The notes: a model not told the origin generated them from the letters alone. DNA of 64,000 nt from Hoplostethus atlanticus (GCA_034670405.1 JAXDDX010000073.1:1717001-1781000); one strand, 5' to 3'. Positions 1-14,869 are shown, counted from the stretch's first letter. Numbers and translations: made by a program.

Positions 1-2681
1 GGCTCTGAGGCTTCCAATAACAAATCCTATTCCACATAATTTCCACTGAAATTGGCCATGGCCATGCGCTGCCACCCTGTTTTTGCTTATGCCGTGTGTC
101 CCTCAGCTCTTGGCTACATATTGCTTCCGCATTCCCTGTAACCCGACCCTGTAGCCCCAATTTTTGATGTCATACCAGGCTCTAGCGAGGGAGTCTCTCC
201 TCTCTTTGTTCCAGCCTGTTCAGTGTGGAGGCTGTTCCGGTGGGGTAAGTTGAATAAGTGGAGCCCGGAGGAATCTCTACAAAGGTCTTACTCTGATTGG
301 ATGCATGCAGAGCCCAAGGAGAGAGCGCCGGTTGCCATAGCAATGAGAGCAATGTGGGAACTGGCTGTACGAAGGAGAAAGGGGAAGTGATGCTTTCTTT
401 TGCGATGGGAGGTCTTCATCGACCGACATTCCCTCTCTCTCTGTGAATACACAATGGCCGACACACATGTAAACACAAATACACATGGGCACACAAACGG
501 CATTACATGCACCTTTTACCCCCCAAGAAGAAGTCAAGGTAGAGTGCATACTTCAATCACAATGGCCTGGTGGGGGTGTACTCAGGCTCAAGCTGGGAGC
601 CAAAGAAAACACAATCGGACTCCCCAGGAGTCCAGGACCATCTCCCCCTCATAAACATGATTACTGGCCGTTCATGGCTACATATCGCTTACCTCTCCTG
701 GGCCAACAAATCATCCTTACCCCGTCTCCCTGCTCATCAGAGGCACTATAAACAAAGGAATGACAGAAATCTCTCTCTCTCTTGTTCCTGTAAATCACAG
801 AAATCCTACTCTTTTCTTCTTTTCTTGTTTCCTTGCCTTCTTTAGCCTCTAATGCTCTCGCCATATGACTAACCAAGAGGTGACCTCTCCAAGGTACATA
901 TGTTTGTATTCATGCGTAGTATATGTGTGCAAGCTTGTGTGTGTGTGTGTTGCAGAGTTTAGCTGTGGGCTATAGGAACTGTGTGGGAGGGTTGGGTTTG
1001 TGTGCGTGTGTGTTGTGCTGGGTCTTGTGGAGTTGAGGGGCACAGGGGCTGTGAATGCTGTGCGTATGGGGATTACACAGGAAGGCCTGCTGGTTCATGA
1101 CCACGCTCCACTGTGTCATGTCTGTAGGCCACAGTGGTCGAATATATATCTTCTCTCATGCATGTGGTCCTGCTGCTCTCCCAAACAATTCTCCATCACA
1201 GTCGAGTGCCCGCTTGGCTGCAGGCAGGTTTCCCCATTTGTAAGGGGATAATAATAATCCACTTTTCATCACTATACAACAACTCGGCCCAGGTGACATC
1301 TGTAAACAGTTGCCAAAGATGTAAAAAATAATAAGAATTCACTACCGCAAATTTCATTATATACAAACAAACAAACTAACTAGATAGATGATAGGTAGAC
1401 CTTAACAATCTTAAAATGCCACAAAGAGAAAATGATGGTTAACTATAAATCTTCACATTTCAGCTGCAATTATAATCTCCCATAATCTACCATAAATGCA
1501 TGTATGTAATGTGCTATAAACATAAAAACATAAAAAAAGATAGTTATTTAGGCCTATATGTCATCGCCGCAAATGTGCCATGGGACTTGTACAAAATCTG
1601 TTTTGTTTTGTTAGTTTTTTTTCCCTCTCACTTAAATGTGGTGATGTGATGAAAAGAAAGTTGTTGAACGTTATTGCTAGCTGAGTCACTGAGTCATCTT
1701 CTGGCTAAAAGCATGAAAAGAGATATCTGTATTGAACATAATTTTATGAAGGGATGACCGTGCATGCATGCACCTGCAAACTAACTACAAATAAGAGCAT
1801 CTTTGTTGTCCGACCCAGACACCAGATTTTGAAAATGCTATATTGGGACAAAGCACTGTTGTGATGACAGGCTTCTCGCAGGAGAGCTTTTTTATTAAGT
1901 GTTAGTTATCCGACACCGTGGTCTAGTTTCATTCAATCAAGTGTTTCTGTAGATGGTGATATTTCTGTAGACGGCTAGAAATAATACTGCTTGTCATCAG
2001 TGAGAATATAGTAAGTTCAGAGGTGATCTCCCAACAAATTCCACATGTCATAATCTGGTTTGTCATCAGTGTTGTCTCGCCCTAAATGCAATCCGCCCTA
2101 GATTTACCCATTGGTGATACAAAGTAATGCAGGATGGTACAACAATTATCTATGGAGGAATATTGCCATTGACGCAAAAAGGTACTTTGGCTGTCAAAAT
2201 TTCTGTGTAACCTTATCTATTAACTTCTAGACCGTGTGTGCATCATCTTCAACCCGGCTTACTTGCTTTAATCCTGGAATTACCGCTTGTGGCTATATTG
2301 TTTTGTATTGAGTTTTTCGGGGGGAAGGAGAAACAAATAAAGATGATGGTTAGGCATGGATGAACTGCTTTGTGGGCCTTAGCATTTCACCAGGAATGTC
2401 AGGGAGTGATTTTGGGCTTACAATCTGAGAACATTCAGCTAATATTATGTTTTGTATGTGCTTTGAATTGAACCCATGTTTTTCCTTTTGACAGGCTACA
2501 CTTTACAGCACTGTCTGTGTGCATTAGAACCGCTCTTTTCCCCTTGTGCTGCAGAAGGGCATGTTCTGTCTTGTTCAAGCTCTATGCGTCTGACAGGATT
2601 ACTGTGAGGCATTGGATGTCACATCACTTCTATTTCAGAAGCCAGTGCAATTTTCCTTAAACCACAAGGCAACAGCCCAAA
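1..2681. other. Intronic stretch, no gene seen
   Basis: The first 1.2 kb is mixed composition with GT-rich patches (936-1010). The rest is AT-rich and includes the dispersed repeat copy at 1439-1610. Short frames at 277-1331 overlap each other on both strands and match nothing known. Confidence 0.5.
1439..1610 (+). repeat. Dispersed repeat, copy A (unknown family)
   Basis: The sequence from TTAACTATAAATCTTCACA to CAAATGTGCCATGGGACT is related to 48100-48380 in the same orientation. The ends agree closely, while the middle of this copy is about 100 bp shorter. A transposable-element origin is likely but I cannot name the family. Confidence 0.55.
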
Positions 2682-2756
2682 AAATAAATAAATAGATGGA
2701 TAGATGGACAGACAGACAAACAGGTAGATAGAGAGATATAGAGAGATAGAGCGATA
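2682..2756. repeat. Degenerate AAAT/GATA/GACA simple repeat
   Basis: AAATAAATAAATA passes into interrupted GATA, GACA and GAGATA units. Confidence 0.8.
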
Positions 2757-5700
2757 GTGCCCCTGGAATTACAGTAGCAGAAGATTATTCCGGAGACATT
2801 ATTTCCCTCAAGTCGTGGGCTTAAGTCAAATTTGGAATCGAAATGAAATTGCCAGCAGTGAAAAACCAGACTAGGTAGGAGTTCATGAGTAGAGAAATAA
2901 CATTTTCATTTGTTTCTTCTCTCATGGGAGACGAGCAGGCTTTCAGTAAATAGAGACAGCTATGAGAAATGATTTTTTTTGGTCAGCGGGATATTGTTTT
3001 AACTTGCACTTATCCATCTGCAATCTAGATGTCAGGCCCCAGGAAGCCACAGGATGGCCGTTCTACTGTTGTCTTTATGACACACAAGTGTTCGCCGCGT
3101 CTCGCCTCCAATTGTCTCTGTTAGATTCCCATTTGCACCAGGGATTTGGTTCTATATGTGGTCCTTTTTTTTTTAACATCGCTTTGTTAAGAGCAGCCAG
3201 CTGATGCTACTCTTTGGGTTTGGGGTTTGTGATATGGAGCTACTCTGTGAATTGAAATGAGAAATTCAATCCTGGCCCCTGAGATTGTCATCTACCCATG
3301 CAAAAGCGAGTGATTGTGAGGAGAGGTGCACAACATGGTTATTTGTTCCACTGCACTAACAATGTATCAGTGTGGTGCGTTTTACCCAAGATTGGTACTA
3401 AGAATCAGTCTTACTAGTCTTCTTTTTCCCCCCATCTTATTCCATTGTGTTTCTCTTTCTTTGTGTCTGTGTTTTGGAGTCTGGTTTGCCTGAGGTAAAA
3501 ATGTGTCACAAGCCACTCTTCCTTTGTTTGTGGTGTCAGGCTCTTAACTTGTCAGATGCACTGCACCCAAAGCCCCATTGTCTTTATTATCATTTGATAT
3601 CTTCACGTCTTTTCATATTAGAAATACTGTACTGTAGCGCAACTCCGATAACAGACAGTGTACATGTACTGGCATACATGGTCATGGTGTATCATCTTTG
3701 TTAAGTGTTATCTGGTTTCAAAGAGATTTTTAGGGGGATTATTAGGGGATTACTTCCACTTCTGTAAGCTGCAACTGTCAAGTGTTATGTGATGTATGAT
3801 CAGTGGATGAGTTTCAATATATGTACGCTCTCTATTGAAGTTTATTTATATGGTATGTTACAATCCATGATTAATCTCCAGCAGCAAAGCTTTGATCCAG
3901 AGCTGTCAACCGTGATGTACTCCCAGGTGATTACGTCTGCTTCCTGTCATCCAGTATCAGCCGACACATAAAGCACTTCCCACATAGCCCATTCTGATTA
4001 TGGTCGATATTGACACAGGAATTGAATAAGTGTATGCAATAAGGGGATTAGTATTTCCCAAGAGGCGTGCGTCCCCCCCCCGCTGCATTCACTCCTGATG
4101 AGGCGCACTGAGCCCTTTGAGAGGTTCGTTTCATACAGGCAAATCCCATCTCTGACTGCATAACGTGTAAATAGAAAAGAGGGATGAAGATTAATCTGCT
4201 GGCCATCATAAATGGAACAGCAGTGGTCTCACATCGAAGTGGGGGTGAAATTGCGCTTGGGCCTTTTGTTGAGAAACGTTCCGCATTAATCAAAAATTCG
4301 CTCCACTCTTCATTGCATACACACGTCAGTTGAACCTGCCATAATATATTGCAGATCCATGCCCTCAAGATCAGGATTTCTGCTCCAATAAACTGACAAA
4401 ACACTATGAAATTACATATTACATAGCTTCTATGATCGCTCCTCATGAGGAATTATTAGTAATATTGGCTAAGGCAGCTGAGCAAAACTTGGCAATACCT
4501 CAACATGAAAGAACGGGGTAAAGACGAGGTAACTGCACAGACTCTTTAGAGTTACTGCTAGGTAATTTGGCAACATTATCCAGTAATGTTACACAGCTAC
4601 AACCAGAAGGTACCATATTGTTTTTGAAAATAATGAAACCATCACCACGTAACAAAGATCAATAGAGTTGATTTATTCAGAGCAGCGTCTTGACTACTCC
4701 CTAAAGGGAAAACACTGATTTTTTGGACTATGTGTTCTTTAATCAACTTGATCAATGTACCATTGTACAACGACAAGACAACAGCATCATCTCTCTGTGT
4801 TTAACATTTAGTGCACTATGGTACTTTGGAGGTGATGTGAAGCTAGCTCACACTGCTAACCATACACATTGTGTGAAAGAGTTAGTACAAACTGTAGGGA
4901 ACTAAATAAATCGTGGCTACACTGAGGTGACCGTGCAATATTCTATTGAATTTACTTACAAGAATACTGGTACATTCCCAGTGCTTGCTGTAGACAGGGG
5001 ACCCAGGTATGGACCCAATTAAGGATCAGTTCCAGTTTAAGAGTAGCTCTTATTTTGATAGATATGTTATCACATATAGACAATTGTGATATAACTGCAA
5101 ATGTATTTGTTATTTGTCTCAGGCCGGCTAAGCAATAAGGCCAGATCAAACATTTTCATTGTATTTTCATGTTTTTCTAGTAAGGGAGGCTACTTTCCAG
5201 CTGTGGGGAGCACCACCACTAAATGAATGTAAAGGAAACACTGTAAGAAGCATCACTGTAACACAATATAGAAAAAGAGCTACGAAGCAGCCAACTGTGG
5301 TTACTGTTGACGAGGCTGACTCTTAAGTGAAGAAAAAAAGAGGGTATTTGAAGGCTTCAGTAATGTTGGCATGAATAATAATAATGATGTGATATTATAG
5401 GGATATTCTCTTTTCTCTTGCCCTGGCTTGAATAAAGAGACATCTAAAACGAGGCACAGCCAAACCATATCATATCAAAATTCCCTGACTAGATTTCTAT
5501 TATAGAAATCAAAACATCAAAAACTTTAGGTCAATCCATTGAACATGAAGCGCAATATCATATGTATTTCCCGAAATGTTATAACCATTAAACTTACGAT
5601 ACTTACTGAACTTACTATAATTCTGCAATTTTGAGTTAGCTTGCAGGTGCAAGGGGGAAAAAACCGTGTAGTATAATCTTTTCTTTGTGTTAAACTATCA

Positions 5701-6529
5701 TCTATCCCAGTTATCTATCATTCAATGTTGAAATATTCTACACTCAAAAGCTCTTCAAAAATATTTACGCAATATTTTGTGTGCCTATTTGTCTTAAAGC
5801 TCCTCATTGTAATAGACAGTGTTGTCGTGCATGGGTGTAAAATCTTTGGTAAACGTATTAGACTATTGGCTCTGACCTGTTTAAAGGGAGTCACCCCAGC
5901 TGTGTTTGGGCAACAGTGAGAGGTCAGAGGGCAGCGCTGGGCCACATAGGACAGGGGATTGGATGGGATTAACCTTGGCCTGCCCTTTTGGCCACGGGCC
6001 CAGCCGGCCCAGGAAGAGTAGAATTAGCCAAGCCAGGCAGGGCCATCTGATTCCAAGCCCTCATCCAATTACTGCCTTATCTCCTGGCCAAATGAGATCA
6101 ATGCATGGAGGGCAGGAAGACCTGGCAGGCTGGTGAAGGTGCGATAATCAGCAGTGGGGAGCACGACACTTAACTCCCCTGTGTTGCTGAAAAAGCCAGA
6201 GCATGTGTTAGGAGCACCACTCACTGCCATTAGCTCATGGTGCCTGCTGGAGCCTGACCTGCTCTTTGCATGAGGACAACCTGATGAAATGCATTTAGGC
6301 GTCTTTGCTTTTTGTGCTCAAGTGCAGCACTTAGGAAGGTGAATAATGTGCATAATTACAGTTTTACCTCTTATCCTCGATGAATTTACCCTGCAGATTA
6401 CAGTGGCTAAAAGGTAGTATAGAGAAAAAAACAGCATAATTGCTTTTTATCTGTACTGCATATGAAAGGCACTTTTAAGCATTGTACGGTGGTTAAGAAC
6501 AACCCTCTACGGCTCATATAGTCCACTGT
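2757..6529. other. Intronic stretch, no gene seen
   Basis: Mostly AT-rich. The 132-codon minus frame at 4048-4446 has no recognisable motif or splice context. The part 4480-5320 looks like old repeat DNA, but I cannot name a family. Confidence 0.45.
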
Positions 6530-6850
6530 TAATTTTCTTGTCAATTAAGGGGGAAAACAAATGTTTGACGTCTGGAGGTGTAATTAGGAAAATAATTAAC
6601 CTCTGTGCACCATAAAAGCAGACAATTTAGCTCTCTACCTGTTCTTCTTGAAATGTAATTGCGTTTTTCCTGAATGAGATTTCGGTGTAAAAGCAGGTCC
6701 TCAATCAAATGGAATCTTTTTTTCTTTATGTAAAATGACATTTTATCCTGTTATAATTCAAGTCGCTTCATTTAATTACGTTTCTCTGCTCTTAACATTT
6801 TTAATAAAACGGAAGACTTCAAACATCACAGACATAATTATAAATGTTTA
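6530..6850. promoter_or_regulatory. Candidate conserved non-coding element (TAATTA-rich)
   Basis: An AT-rich, non-repetitive block with TAATTA at 6581, 6593 and 6773, plus AATCAAATGG- and TTTATG-type motifs. This resembles vertebrate developmental enhancers bound by homeodomain proteins. Conservation is inferred from character only. Confidence 0.4.
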
Positions 6851-9800
6851 ACTTAGTTTTCATTGTCTCCTCCGAGTAGGAAGTAACAAATTGATGTCAG
6901 AGAGTTGTTCCATAACCAGGATCTTTGATTATTCCAGCTGAGAGGAGTGGATTCATTGTAAAATTTCATCGAAATGGATGTTTCAATAAAAAAGTCTTTG
7001 CCGGCTGAGCCAATGTTTATGATAAAAAGACCTTCATATTTATTCCTGATGCTGCTGCCATGCCAGTGATTGTATGGTACCACTGGTGTGTCCCTAAACC
7101 ATCTGGAGGACCATTCTGTGCCCACAATACAGCTGAAGAGGGACCCATTCTGGTGGATTTATGATCGGCTATTTCTTCTCATGTTAGTGTCCTGGGCACA
7201 CGTTTCCACTGGAGAGCAATAGGTAGCCCTGAAAGAGTGTGTCCTTCAGCTGTGGCCCCATGATTGTTCATCCACTACTACCTCTATCCTCCTCCTCCTC
7301 CTCCTCCTCCTCCCCGTCCCTAGGTGCTCCTCCTCTCCTCGGCCCAGTTAGATTAAAGTCCTCTTAAATTCACCACAGCAGGCCAGCCGCACAGGGAGAG
7401 CTGGCATCGCAGGGGCCCTCTGACAATCAGCACCCGGCTAGAAAGCACTAATGAGCACAGGGAGGGGATCGGAGGGCGTTGGCGGCTCACAAACAGACAG
7501 CAGCGGTGATGGGTAGGACTGGGGGGTTTGTTAGGAAAGGGAGGCAGTGGGCTGGCATGTTGCTGGGCTGGGTCCGGCGCAGCACTGACTAGATTAGCTT
7601 CCAGGGGGCAGAGCGGCAGTCAGTTTGGGAAAATATCACAGCCCATTAGTTAGGAGCAATGAAATGGAGTCAACTTCTGGGACTCCATTAGGCACGCTGC
7701 GCTTAGGCAGACGGCGTCCCTCGGCGTGATGTTGCTATTCTGGAAGGATTGAGCACAGAGATATAATTGGACTGGGGAAATCAAGCAAGTTTCAGCGGTC
7801 CTGGTGGGGCTCTCAGACAGAAAATGAGAACACAGGCCTTTGTATTTTCTCTCCCTCTCCCTGTTAGCTTTACAGCTTTTTGAAAAACAGGAGTGAAAAG
7901 GCAGCCAGTGTGCTACGGGTTTTTTTCCTTTTCATTTTTATTCCCCCCCTCCCACCACCACCCACCCCAATTTCCCTTATTGGATTTTACCCTCTGCTTT
8001 AAATTCTTTTTTTTCGGCTCCAGCTCTGGCTAACCTTAAGCTAAACAATATGCATTTATTCATTCGTGTCTTTCTGGAAGCATTGATGAGACTGAGGATT
8101 GTGCTTGATAATAAACATGGCTTAGTCTAAGACAGGCTGCCTGCTAAGCCTCGGAAGGCTGTTTACTGCAGATCAGTGCCAGCTAACTCCACTAGTCTGG
8201 AATATAGAACTACATCCATGAAAGTAATGCTCAAATATACTATACCAGTCTTATCCTTTTTTTCCCCCCTGAAATGCCCTTTCTCTAACAATGATGTCTG
8301 GATAGCTGGCTTGACATTTTGGTTTCATAGAGGGACATCTCAAATGTGGATAGTGCGGACAGGCCTCAGTGCTTCAGTGCTTCGGGTAATTGATGTGCAG
8401 TTTTTAGCACCATCGTGGGACGTCTCCATCCCTCCAATTTTTTAGCAGGCATGCCTCGCTTGGTTTGCCCAAAACGCTTGATGTGCTCTGTCCCAAATAA
8501 AGGACATCTTGACAATTCTCCGAGTTAATATACTTCACAGTAGCAGTCCATCACATTCTTCTCATGCCTTCAGTCTAGTGGCTGAGGAGTAATTAGATTC
8601 AGTCTCTGATGGTGTGCTGCTGGTGTCTCCATTACTGCTTTATCAAGCGCATGCTCCATACTTTTTATGCAATGAGTCAGTGACATGTTACCCAATATGT
8701 ACGTATTTCCCTTTTGAAGGTGAAAGAATTTACATTTATTTGCGTCAATGTCAGATATTGCCATTAAATATGCCATTTATGAAGCGTTCCTTACTGTACC
8801 TTGTTTAAAGGATTGTTAAGCGTTCACTCAGAATCCGTCCATTTAGTCTAATTGGTTTTCTGAAGGATTGATGAGTTTGATGAGATTAGAAGGTTAGACG
8901 GGGATCCATTCAGTGTGACAAGGAGATGTTCCATCTGTTCAATCTTGAATCCCTGTGTTTTTCTTCTGCGTGGTTGGGATGAAAAAAAATCTGGATAACC
9001 TGGCATGGAGTGTCGAGGGGTTGAAATATGCTAATATATGAGTCGTTGAGACACTGCTCAACAAAGGCACTGCACTGCCACTCTCTCGCTCTCGCTCTTT
9101 GTCCTCTCTATTCCTAGAATTATATCCCTGTAGCGAGAGAGCGATGACATTTGCGCGCCTCTTGGGAACACATCACCATGAATGTTATCAGCACCTTAAA
9201 GACAGCCCTAAGCCCCCATACATCCCTGGTAGGCGCTCTCAGCCCCCGCCTCAAAGGGCACACCCCACCTCAACCTTCCACCCCTGACCTGTCTGCCGGC
9301 CTAAAGAAAGAGCCCCTGACAGCTCCTTTGATGGTAAGAGGAGGAGGGGGGGGCTACCTTGTAAAGAATAGGTGAAATGGAGGGTAAAAAGGGGACCAGC
9401 CATTTGAAATGCCCTGCGATCTAATCAGGTTGCAGTGGCTGTGCCCCTTTTAAAGCACCGGGACATTACAGCTAGCTGTCTCTCCCGGGTCCAGGCCTCA
9501 CAGGGCGTCTCATGTCAGCCTCCCACCTCCATGGCCCACATCCCCCCCAGTAACCCTCTGGAACACATCATCCACCTCAGTCCCAGCTCTGGATTTATTG
9601 CCCCCCCTAAAGCCGCCTTGACAGGTTTGTTATCTGTTCACCCGGTTGGCGAGCCCTGGAGAGTCGCAGCGCTGGCAGTTAGGAAGGGGAATGCTACAGG
9701 AGAAGCGGGCCAAGTAAATGTCAAGTGAACCGCCAAGGATGGATATTATAGCTTCTGGGTACCACACAGAGACGGAGATTGTCTGTCTCTCCTGTCTGTT

Positions 9801-11739
9801 TTACAGCCTGCCGCTCAAGATGGCTGGACTCTCTCCTATTGATATCCAGAATTTCCAGTTATGTGCAGGTCAAAATAAAGCCAAATGAGATGTTTCCCAT
9901 AGAGCAATGTTACACACTGTCCCTGTAATGATTATCACAACATTGTTTAACTGAGGGTCTTGAGAAAAACACATAGATGTATTGTAATCTGAACCCTTTG
10001 TATTGTTTTGTAAACTGCAAGCACATTTTTCAATTCTGTTAGTCTCTTAACATTAATTGTCCTCACTCAGACTATCTGGGTTCTGCTAACTTGCTAGCAA
10101 TGCCACCAGTCTCTGCTTACGACTGTTAGCATTTAAAAGTCATTCATTCTTTCCATTTATAGTCTGTTGGCAGGAAGAGACAGCCAAGCATGAAGGTCAA
10201 CATGGCATCATGACAGGGTAACAAAGATACTATATAGATGTTTAGTCTCACTTCACTGACATCTGGTATGGATGGGAGTCTATGAGTGGGAGTGTGTTCA
10301 CTGCAAGTGTTTTTCCCGCTTGGCCCCAACTCTTTGCATATATCCACTATTATTATAACTTACAAGATATGAACATACCATGTTTAAACATACAAGTACA
10401 TATAATTTCATGCTGACATATTTTGTAATACGAGTATTACGATTCAATATACTTTCATAAGTCATGATTATTGAAACAAAAGTTACAGTTACAGTCAAAA
10501 TCATGCCAAGTGCCAAAATTAAATCTATTCATAAAAAACTATGGAACTTAATAGTCCCCCTTAGTGCCAAAGTTATATTCTGTTTAACCCCAATCTGATG
10601 CAGAGAAAACAGTGTCATTTACCAACGTCCACTGAAGATTTTCTGTATTTACTAACCAAGCTAAGAATTTTTGAGTTTTTCCTGTCCCGTAGTACAATTG
10701 CACAGGTAAAACCCATTGCTAAATTGCACCCTCTGTATTTTCACATAGTTTGACGGCTTGTCTGCTTTTTAGTAAATTGCTATTGGTGACTATAAAAACA
10801 CTGTCAGACATGATCATGACAAGTTAGCTAGCAAAGCTAATGTCAGTGGTTAAAAGAAGCTCATACAAAGTCAAAATGGATGCTAATGCATTTTAATCAC
10901 ACTATTTCTGAATGCGGATGTCTGACTGGTTTCTCTTCAGACAACATTAACAATTTAGGAAATGGAAAAAAGGCCGCCCACCAAAAGGATTTTAGATGCA
11001 AACCAATTGTGTATGGCAGAAATGAAATAAACAATGCTTTCATGTGCATAGATGGCTACTTGGCTATACATTTTAAATAGGAAATCAATACTGTGGGCCA
11101 GTGTATTGATACAGTATCATAGGAATGAAATATTCCAATACTATGCTGCATCCTTTTGTTTGTCCCCATCACTATTATCTAGCATCTACTCTTTGCAGTA
11201 TCTACTCTACTTTATATGTTATATTTGTACACCACATTCACCAATTTTGAGTATGTTCAATAGTTTAACAGTATTAAGGCACGTTTGCTGTAATTTTCCC
11301 ACATGCTATGCTATTATCAAAGTTTAAGTGAATATTGTAATCCAATAAAGTTTTAAAGTATTGCAGTATTGCAATGAATACGGCAGTGTTATTAAACCTC
11401 TCTACCTCATTCCCTTACATCCCCATTTCAAACACGTAATTTGGTTGAGAGGAATCCTCAGGTGTACTGGGAATGAGTTTTCTGCGCAAAAGGGATTGGA
11501 TTTTTTGCTACTTGATTAACTCACTCGCTAATAAGGTTTGTCACAACAGTTCTCGCCCACCGGACCCCCAGCAATATCTACACCGGATTGCTGGGGCAAG
11601 ATGACGTGAGGCGATTTAGAACCAAAACCTTGTTTTTGCCACATACATGTTTATAATCAGTGCTTGTGGATTCATATATGTCCCCATGAAAGTGTTTCCT
11701 TCTCTTAAATGTCTTATCCTCCTCCCATGCTCAGGGAGG
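6851..11739. other. Intronic stretch, no gene seen
   Basis: 7330-7760 is GC-balanced, unique and may hold a conserved element. 9060-9730 has C-rich patches. 10140-11330 is AT-rich and repeat-like. Frames at 9435-9728 and 11052-11327 show no family resemblance. Confidence 0.45.
7287..7313. repeat. (TCC)9 trinucleotide repeat
   Basis: About nine uninterrupted TCC units in a pyrimidine-rich stretch. Confidence 0.9.
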
Positions 11740-12080
11740 AGAATGGAATCTAAATTGTGAGATAATTTCTCCGGCCTTAATTGCAAAGCTCCAGTGAAAG
11801 CCTTGCTGCTCTCTGCAATCCTTTTAGAACTACTTAAACGTTCCGCTTGGGTGTGGATTAGTGGATAATGGGCCCAGCAGGAGGCCAGGTACAGACTATT
11901 GAAGTGTTCCTGAGATAGCCTTGGCGGGCCCTAGGGGTACAGGGGGAGGGTTCATTGTTGGTGTGACAGGTTGGCTGAGTGGATTACATGCAGTTTAGGG
12001 GACTGTATTGGATTGGGGCTGAGCCCAATTATCCTTTTGGATTGGATTGCGAGTGAGTAACCTCCCATCCCAATTTACAG
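11740..12080. promoter_or_regulatory. Candidate conserved non-coding element
   Basis: A unique block with CTTAATTGCAAAG, GTGTGGATTAGTGGATAATGG and AGCCCAATTATCC motifs, free of simple repeats. The enhancer role is inferred. Confidence 0.3.
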
Positions 12081-14869
12081 TGCACCAGGTGAAGCCTATA
12101 GAGTCCTGCTGCTAGGCGTTCCCAGAAACCAACTCTCTTCCGCCACCGCCATCCCTCCTCTCCCAAATGTGAACATTAACATAGATTAATTGAGCGAGAA
12201 ACCACTCTTCCTGTCTGTCAGTATTGTTGAGTGGCATGTATTGGCCACTATGTCAATGGATCTTGTCTAAAGGAGAACATGCTGTCCCCTATCACAAGTG
12301 TGCAATGCAAATACACTATTTTTCACTAGTTCATTTAAAACATTCTGAGGTGTTTCAGTGCATATTCAACCCAGTAATAAGATCACAGTGTCCTCTGGTG
12401 CTTATTTCTTTGCCTTCCACTTTTAGCATCATGCAGAGAGAAGTACATTATCCAAATGAAATTCAATCCCTTGCCCCTTGGTAGAGTCCTAGGCCTGGTG
12501 AGATAACATTTCCGGGAGTTCATTCAGTTATCATGCACAGGAATCTCAACTGCTGTTCTTGAAAACATACATTTTTCCATTCCCCCTACCGACCCTTCAC
12601 CCCCAAAACTTCTCCTGGGGTAATGGAAGTCTAAAAAAATAAATCGAATCATGAGTTATGCAGTAATTTGAGCCACTCTGTGTGTCGCTGCTGTGGTGTA
12701 TGAAAGCATTGAACAATATTTGCTATCCATTCAATTTATGAAATGGAAAATTCTATCTTGCCCCTCCTTCTCTCCAACCGAAGCACACAGGGAGTTGCTC
12801 TTTAGTGTTCCTACCTCCCCAGATTCGGCCTGTAATCTGTGAAACAGCAGTCTGACATTGCCAAGGCAGAAGAATCCTTCATATACATTGTTTTTAATGC
12901 ACTGGCCCGCTTTGTGCTTCAAGTTTCAGTTTATATAAATGTGCACGTCATTTTTCTCTCTCTCTTGGTTGCTACTGCATTTGCTATTGCAGTAGAAATT
13001 GAAGTCTTTGTAGAATGTGGCCCATGTGCATAGCTTTTGGAAGTGACGGCTATATTTTACCACTATTATGACTCTGATAAATAAAAGGATTCTTTTTAAC
13101 AGCAAAAAGTGTCCAAGTCTAGCCCCCCACTCCCAGCCCCCACCTGGGGTAGATTTTCACATGGGGAGCTGTCAGAGCCGCCTGTCGCTGATTTTTTTTT
13201 TTTTTTGATCCCTTTCTTTCTTCCTTTTTTTGCTGGATACTTGCAAGTGGATAACAATGAGTCCCTTGGCTGTGCTCATCTGATTCCATCAGGAAGGGAA
13301 GAAAAGTACCATAGCACCTTGGGAATATGGTGCCTGAAAATGGTAATTTGCCAGCCCGAGCAAATCCTAGGAGAGCAGGCAAGATGAAGAGTAGACAGAT
13401 TTCACTCGCTTTATTTATTAAATTTGATAACCGGTACAGGTCTCCAGAGAGGCAAAAACATTCTGCTGTGTGTCATTTGGAAGGAGGGAGGGAGCGGAGC
13501 AGAGAGCCGTCAAAGACAGCTTTCCAATCATTCAGTCAGTCTGACATCAGGCATCGTTGGGTCCACAGCTACCTTCGTTTATGTGATGCCGCTCTCATAC
13601 CTCTCTCTTGCCATAAACAGATTATTAAAAGGCTCAACGTTTAGCTCCCCTGCAGATTTACCAGTAAATATGTTTTCAGCTCCATTGCTAGTTTTGCTCT
13701 CGGACGTGACCCTTGAACTACATTGGAACCAAACCTTTTATTGCAGGACTGAATGTGTGTGTTCAATTTGCTTGGTGTTGGAAAAGGAAGAAGTGAGTCA
13801 ATAATGTGAATTGATTTGGACAGACCAGAAGCGCAAGCATGTCTCCCATACTTAAAGTATGTTAGGAGATAACATGGCTACCGAGCCAGCTTGGGCTGAC
13901 CTTATGGTGAAGAGGAAATAGGCTAATTGATTAGGTGACGGGCACAATTTGGTGTTAGGCAAGCAAAGAGACTACCCTAAGTCCTCTCTCCCCCAGGCTA
14001 TTATTTAACACAACTGTGTTATTCTCAGTTTCCACCCTTTGTCCGGGAAAAGCTCCATGCCCTCTCAGTCCTCAGAGGGCTCCTCAGGGACACTTCACAC
14101 AACTCAGAAAGGAGGGGGGAGAGAGAAACATAGCCACAAAGCCATACTTGAGAGGTATCACTTTGCAATCTGCCTGTCTCCCAGCTCTGGCGTCTCATTT
14201 GTTCTGTGTGCTGATGTGCATCGGGGCTTCAGGGCAAGGTGATAGTCTCCAGGGACAAGTTGCTAAGGAAAGTTACCTGAGGAGATAAGACGGTGAAGGG
14301 GAAGAGAAAAATCCTTTTCTAAGCAGCAGATCTTTGTGTTCCTGCTCGGACCAGAAGCAGCAGTTTAGCAGTACCCCTGCGGAAACTTGACTGCAGAGCC
14401 AGAGGTCCTTGAATGGGCTGCCTTGGAATGAATGACTGGGGTCTTTTGAATGTGCTCCCTTTGAATGAGAGATCTTTGACGGGCGAGGTCTTTGTGATTC
14501 TCCTGTGCTCCTCTGCTGTTATCAGCAGGGCTGGCTCTGTATGCTGGAGGAGTAAAAACTCTGATGGCACTTGTTTATGGATGGGCTAGAGGACACCCTC
14601 CATGTTTGAAATGCTCATTTGGTAGTGTGCCTGACTCTATGACTAAAAAGCTTTTAGTCTTCTAGTCATGAACAGTCTGGATTACCTTTAGAAATATGTC
14701 CGCTGAATCACAAAAGCATGGTGTTAAAATCTGTGTTGTAGTGGGCACACTATGGCAACTGGAACTAGCAGTTTATATACACTGTGTCATAACTGACAGT
14801 AGTAACTGATTGACATAGCACACATATGAGCAGTACTAATTTATTGCATATATGCACTTGACTTAATCC
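12081..14869. other. Intronic stretch, no gene seen
   Basis: Includes a T16 run at 13191-13206 and the small hairpin at 13842. Overlapping frames at 13119-13804 lie on both strands and in several phases, indicating chance. Confidence 0.45.
13842..13869. repeat. Short hairpin palindrome
   Basis: TCTCC-CATACTT, one A, then AAGTATG-TTA-GGAGA forms a 12-bp stem with a 3-nt bulge. Its function is unknown. Confidence 0.6.
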
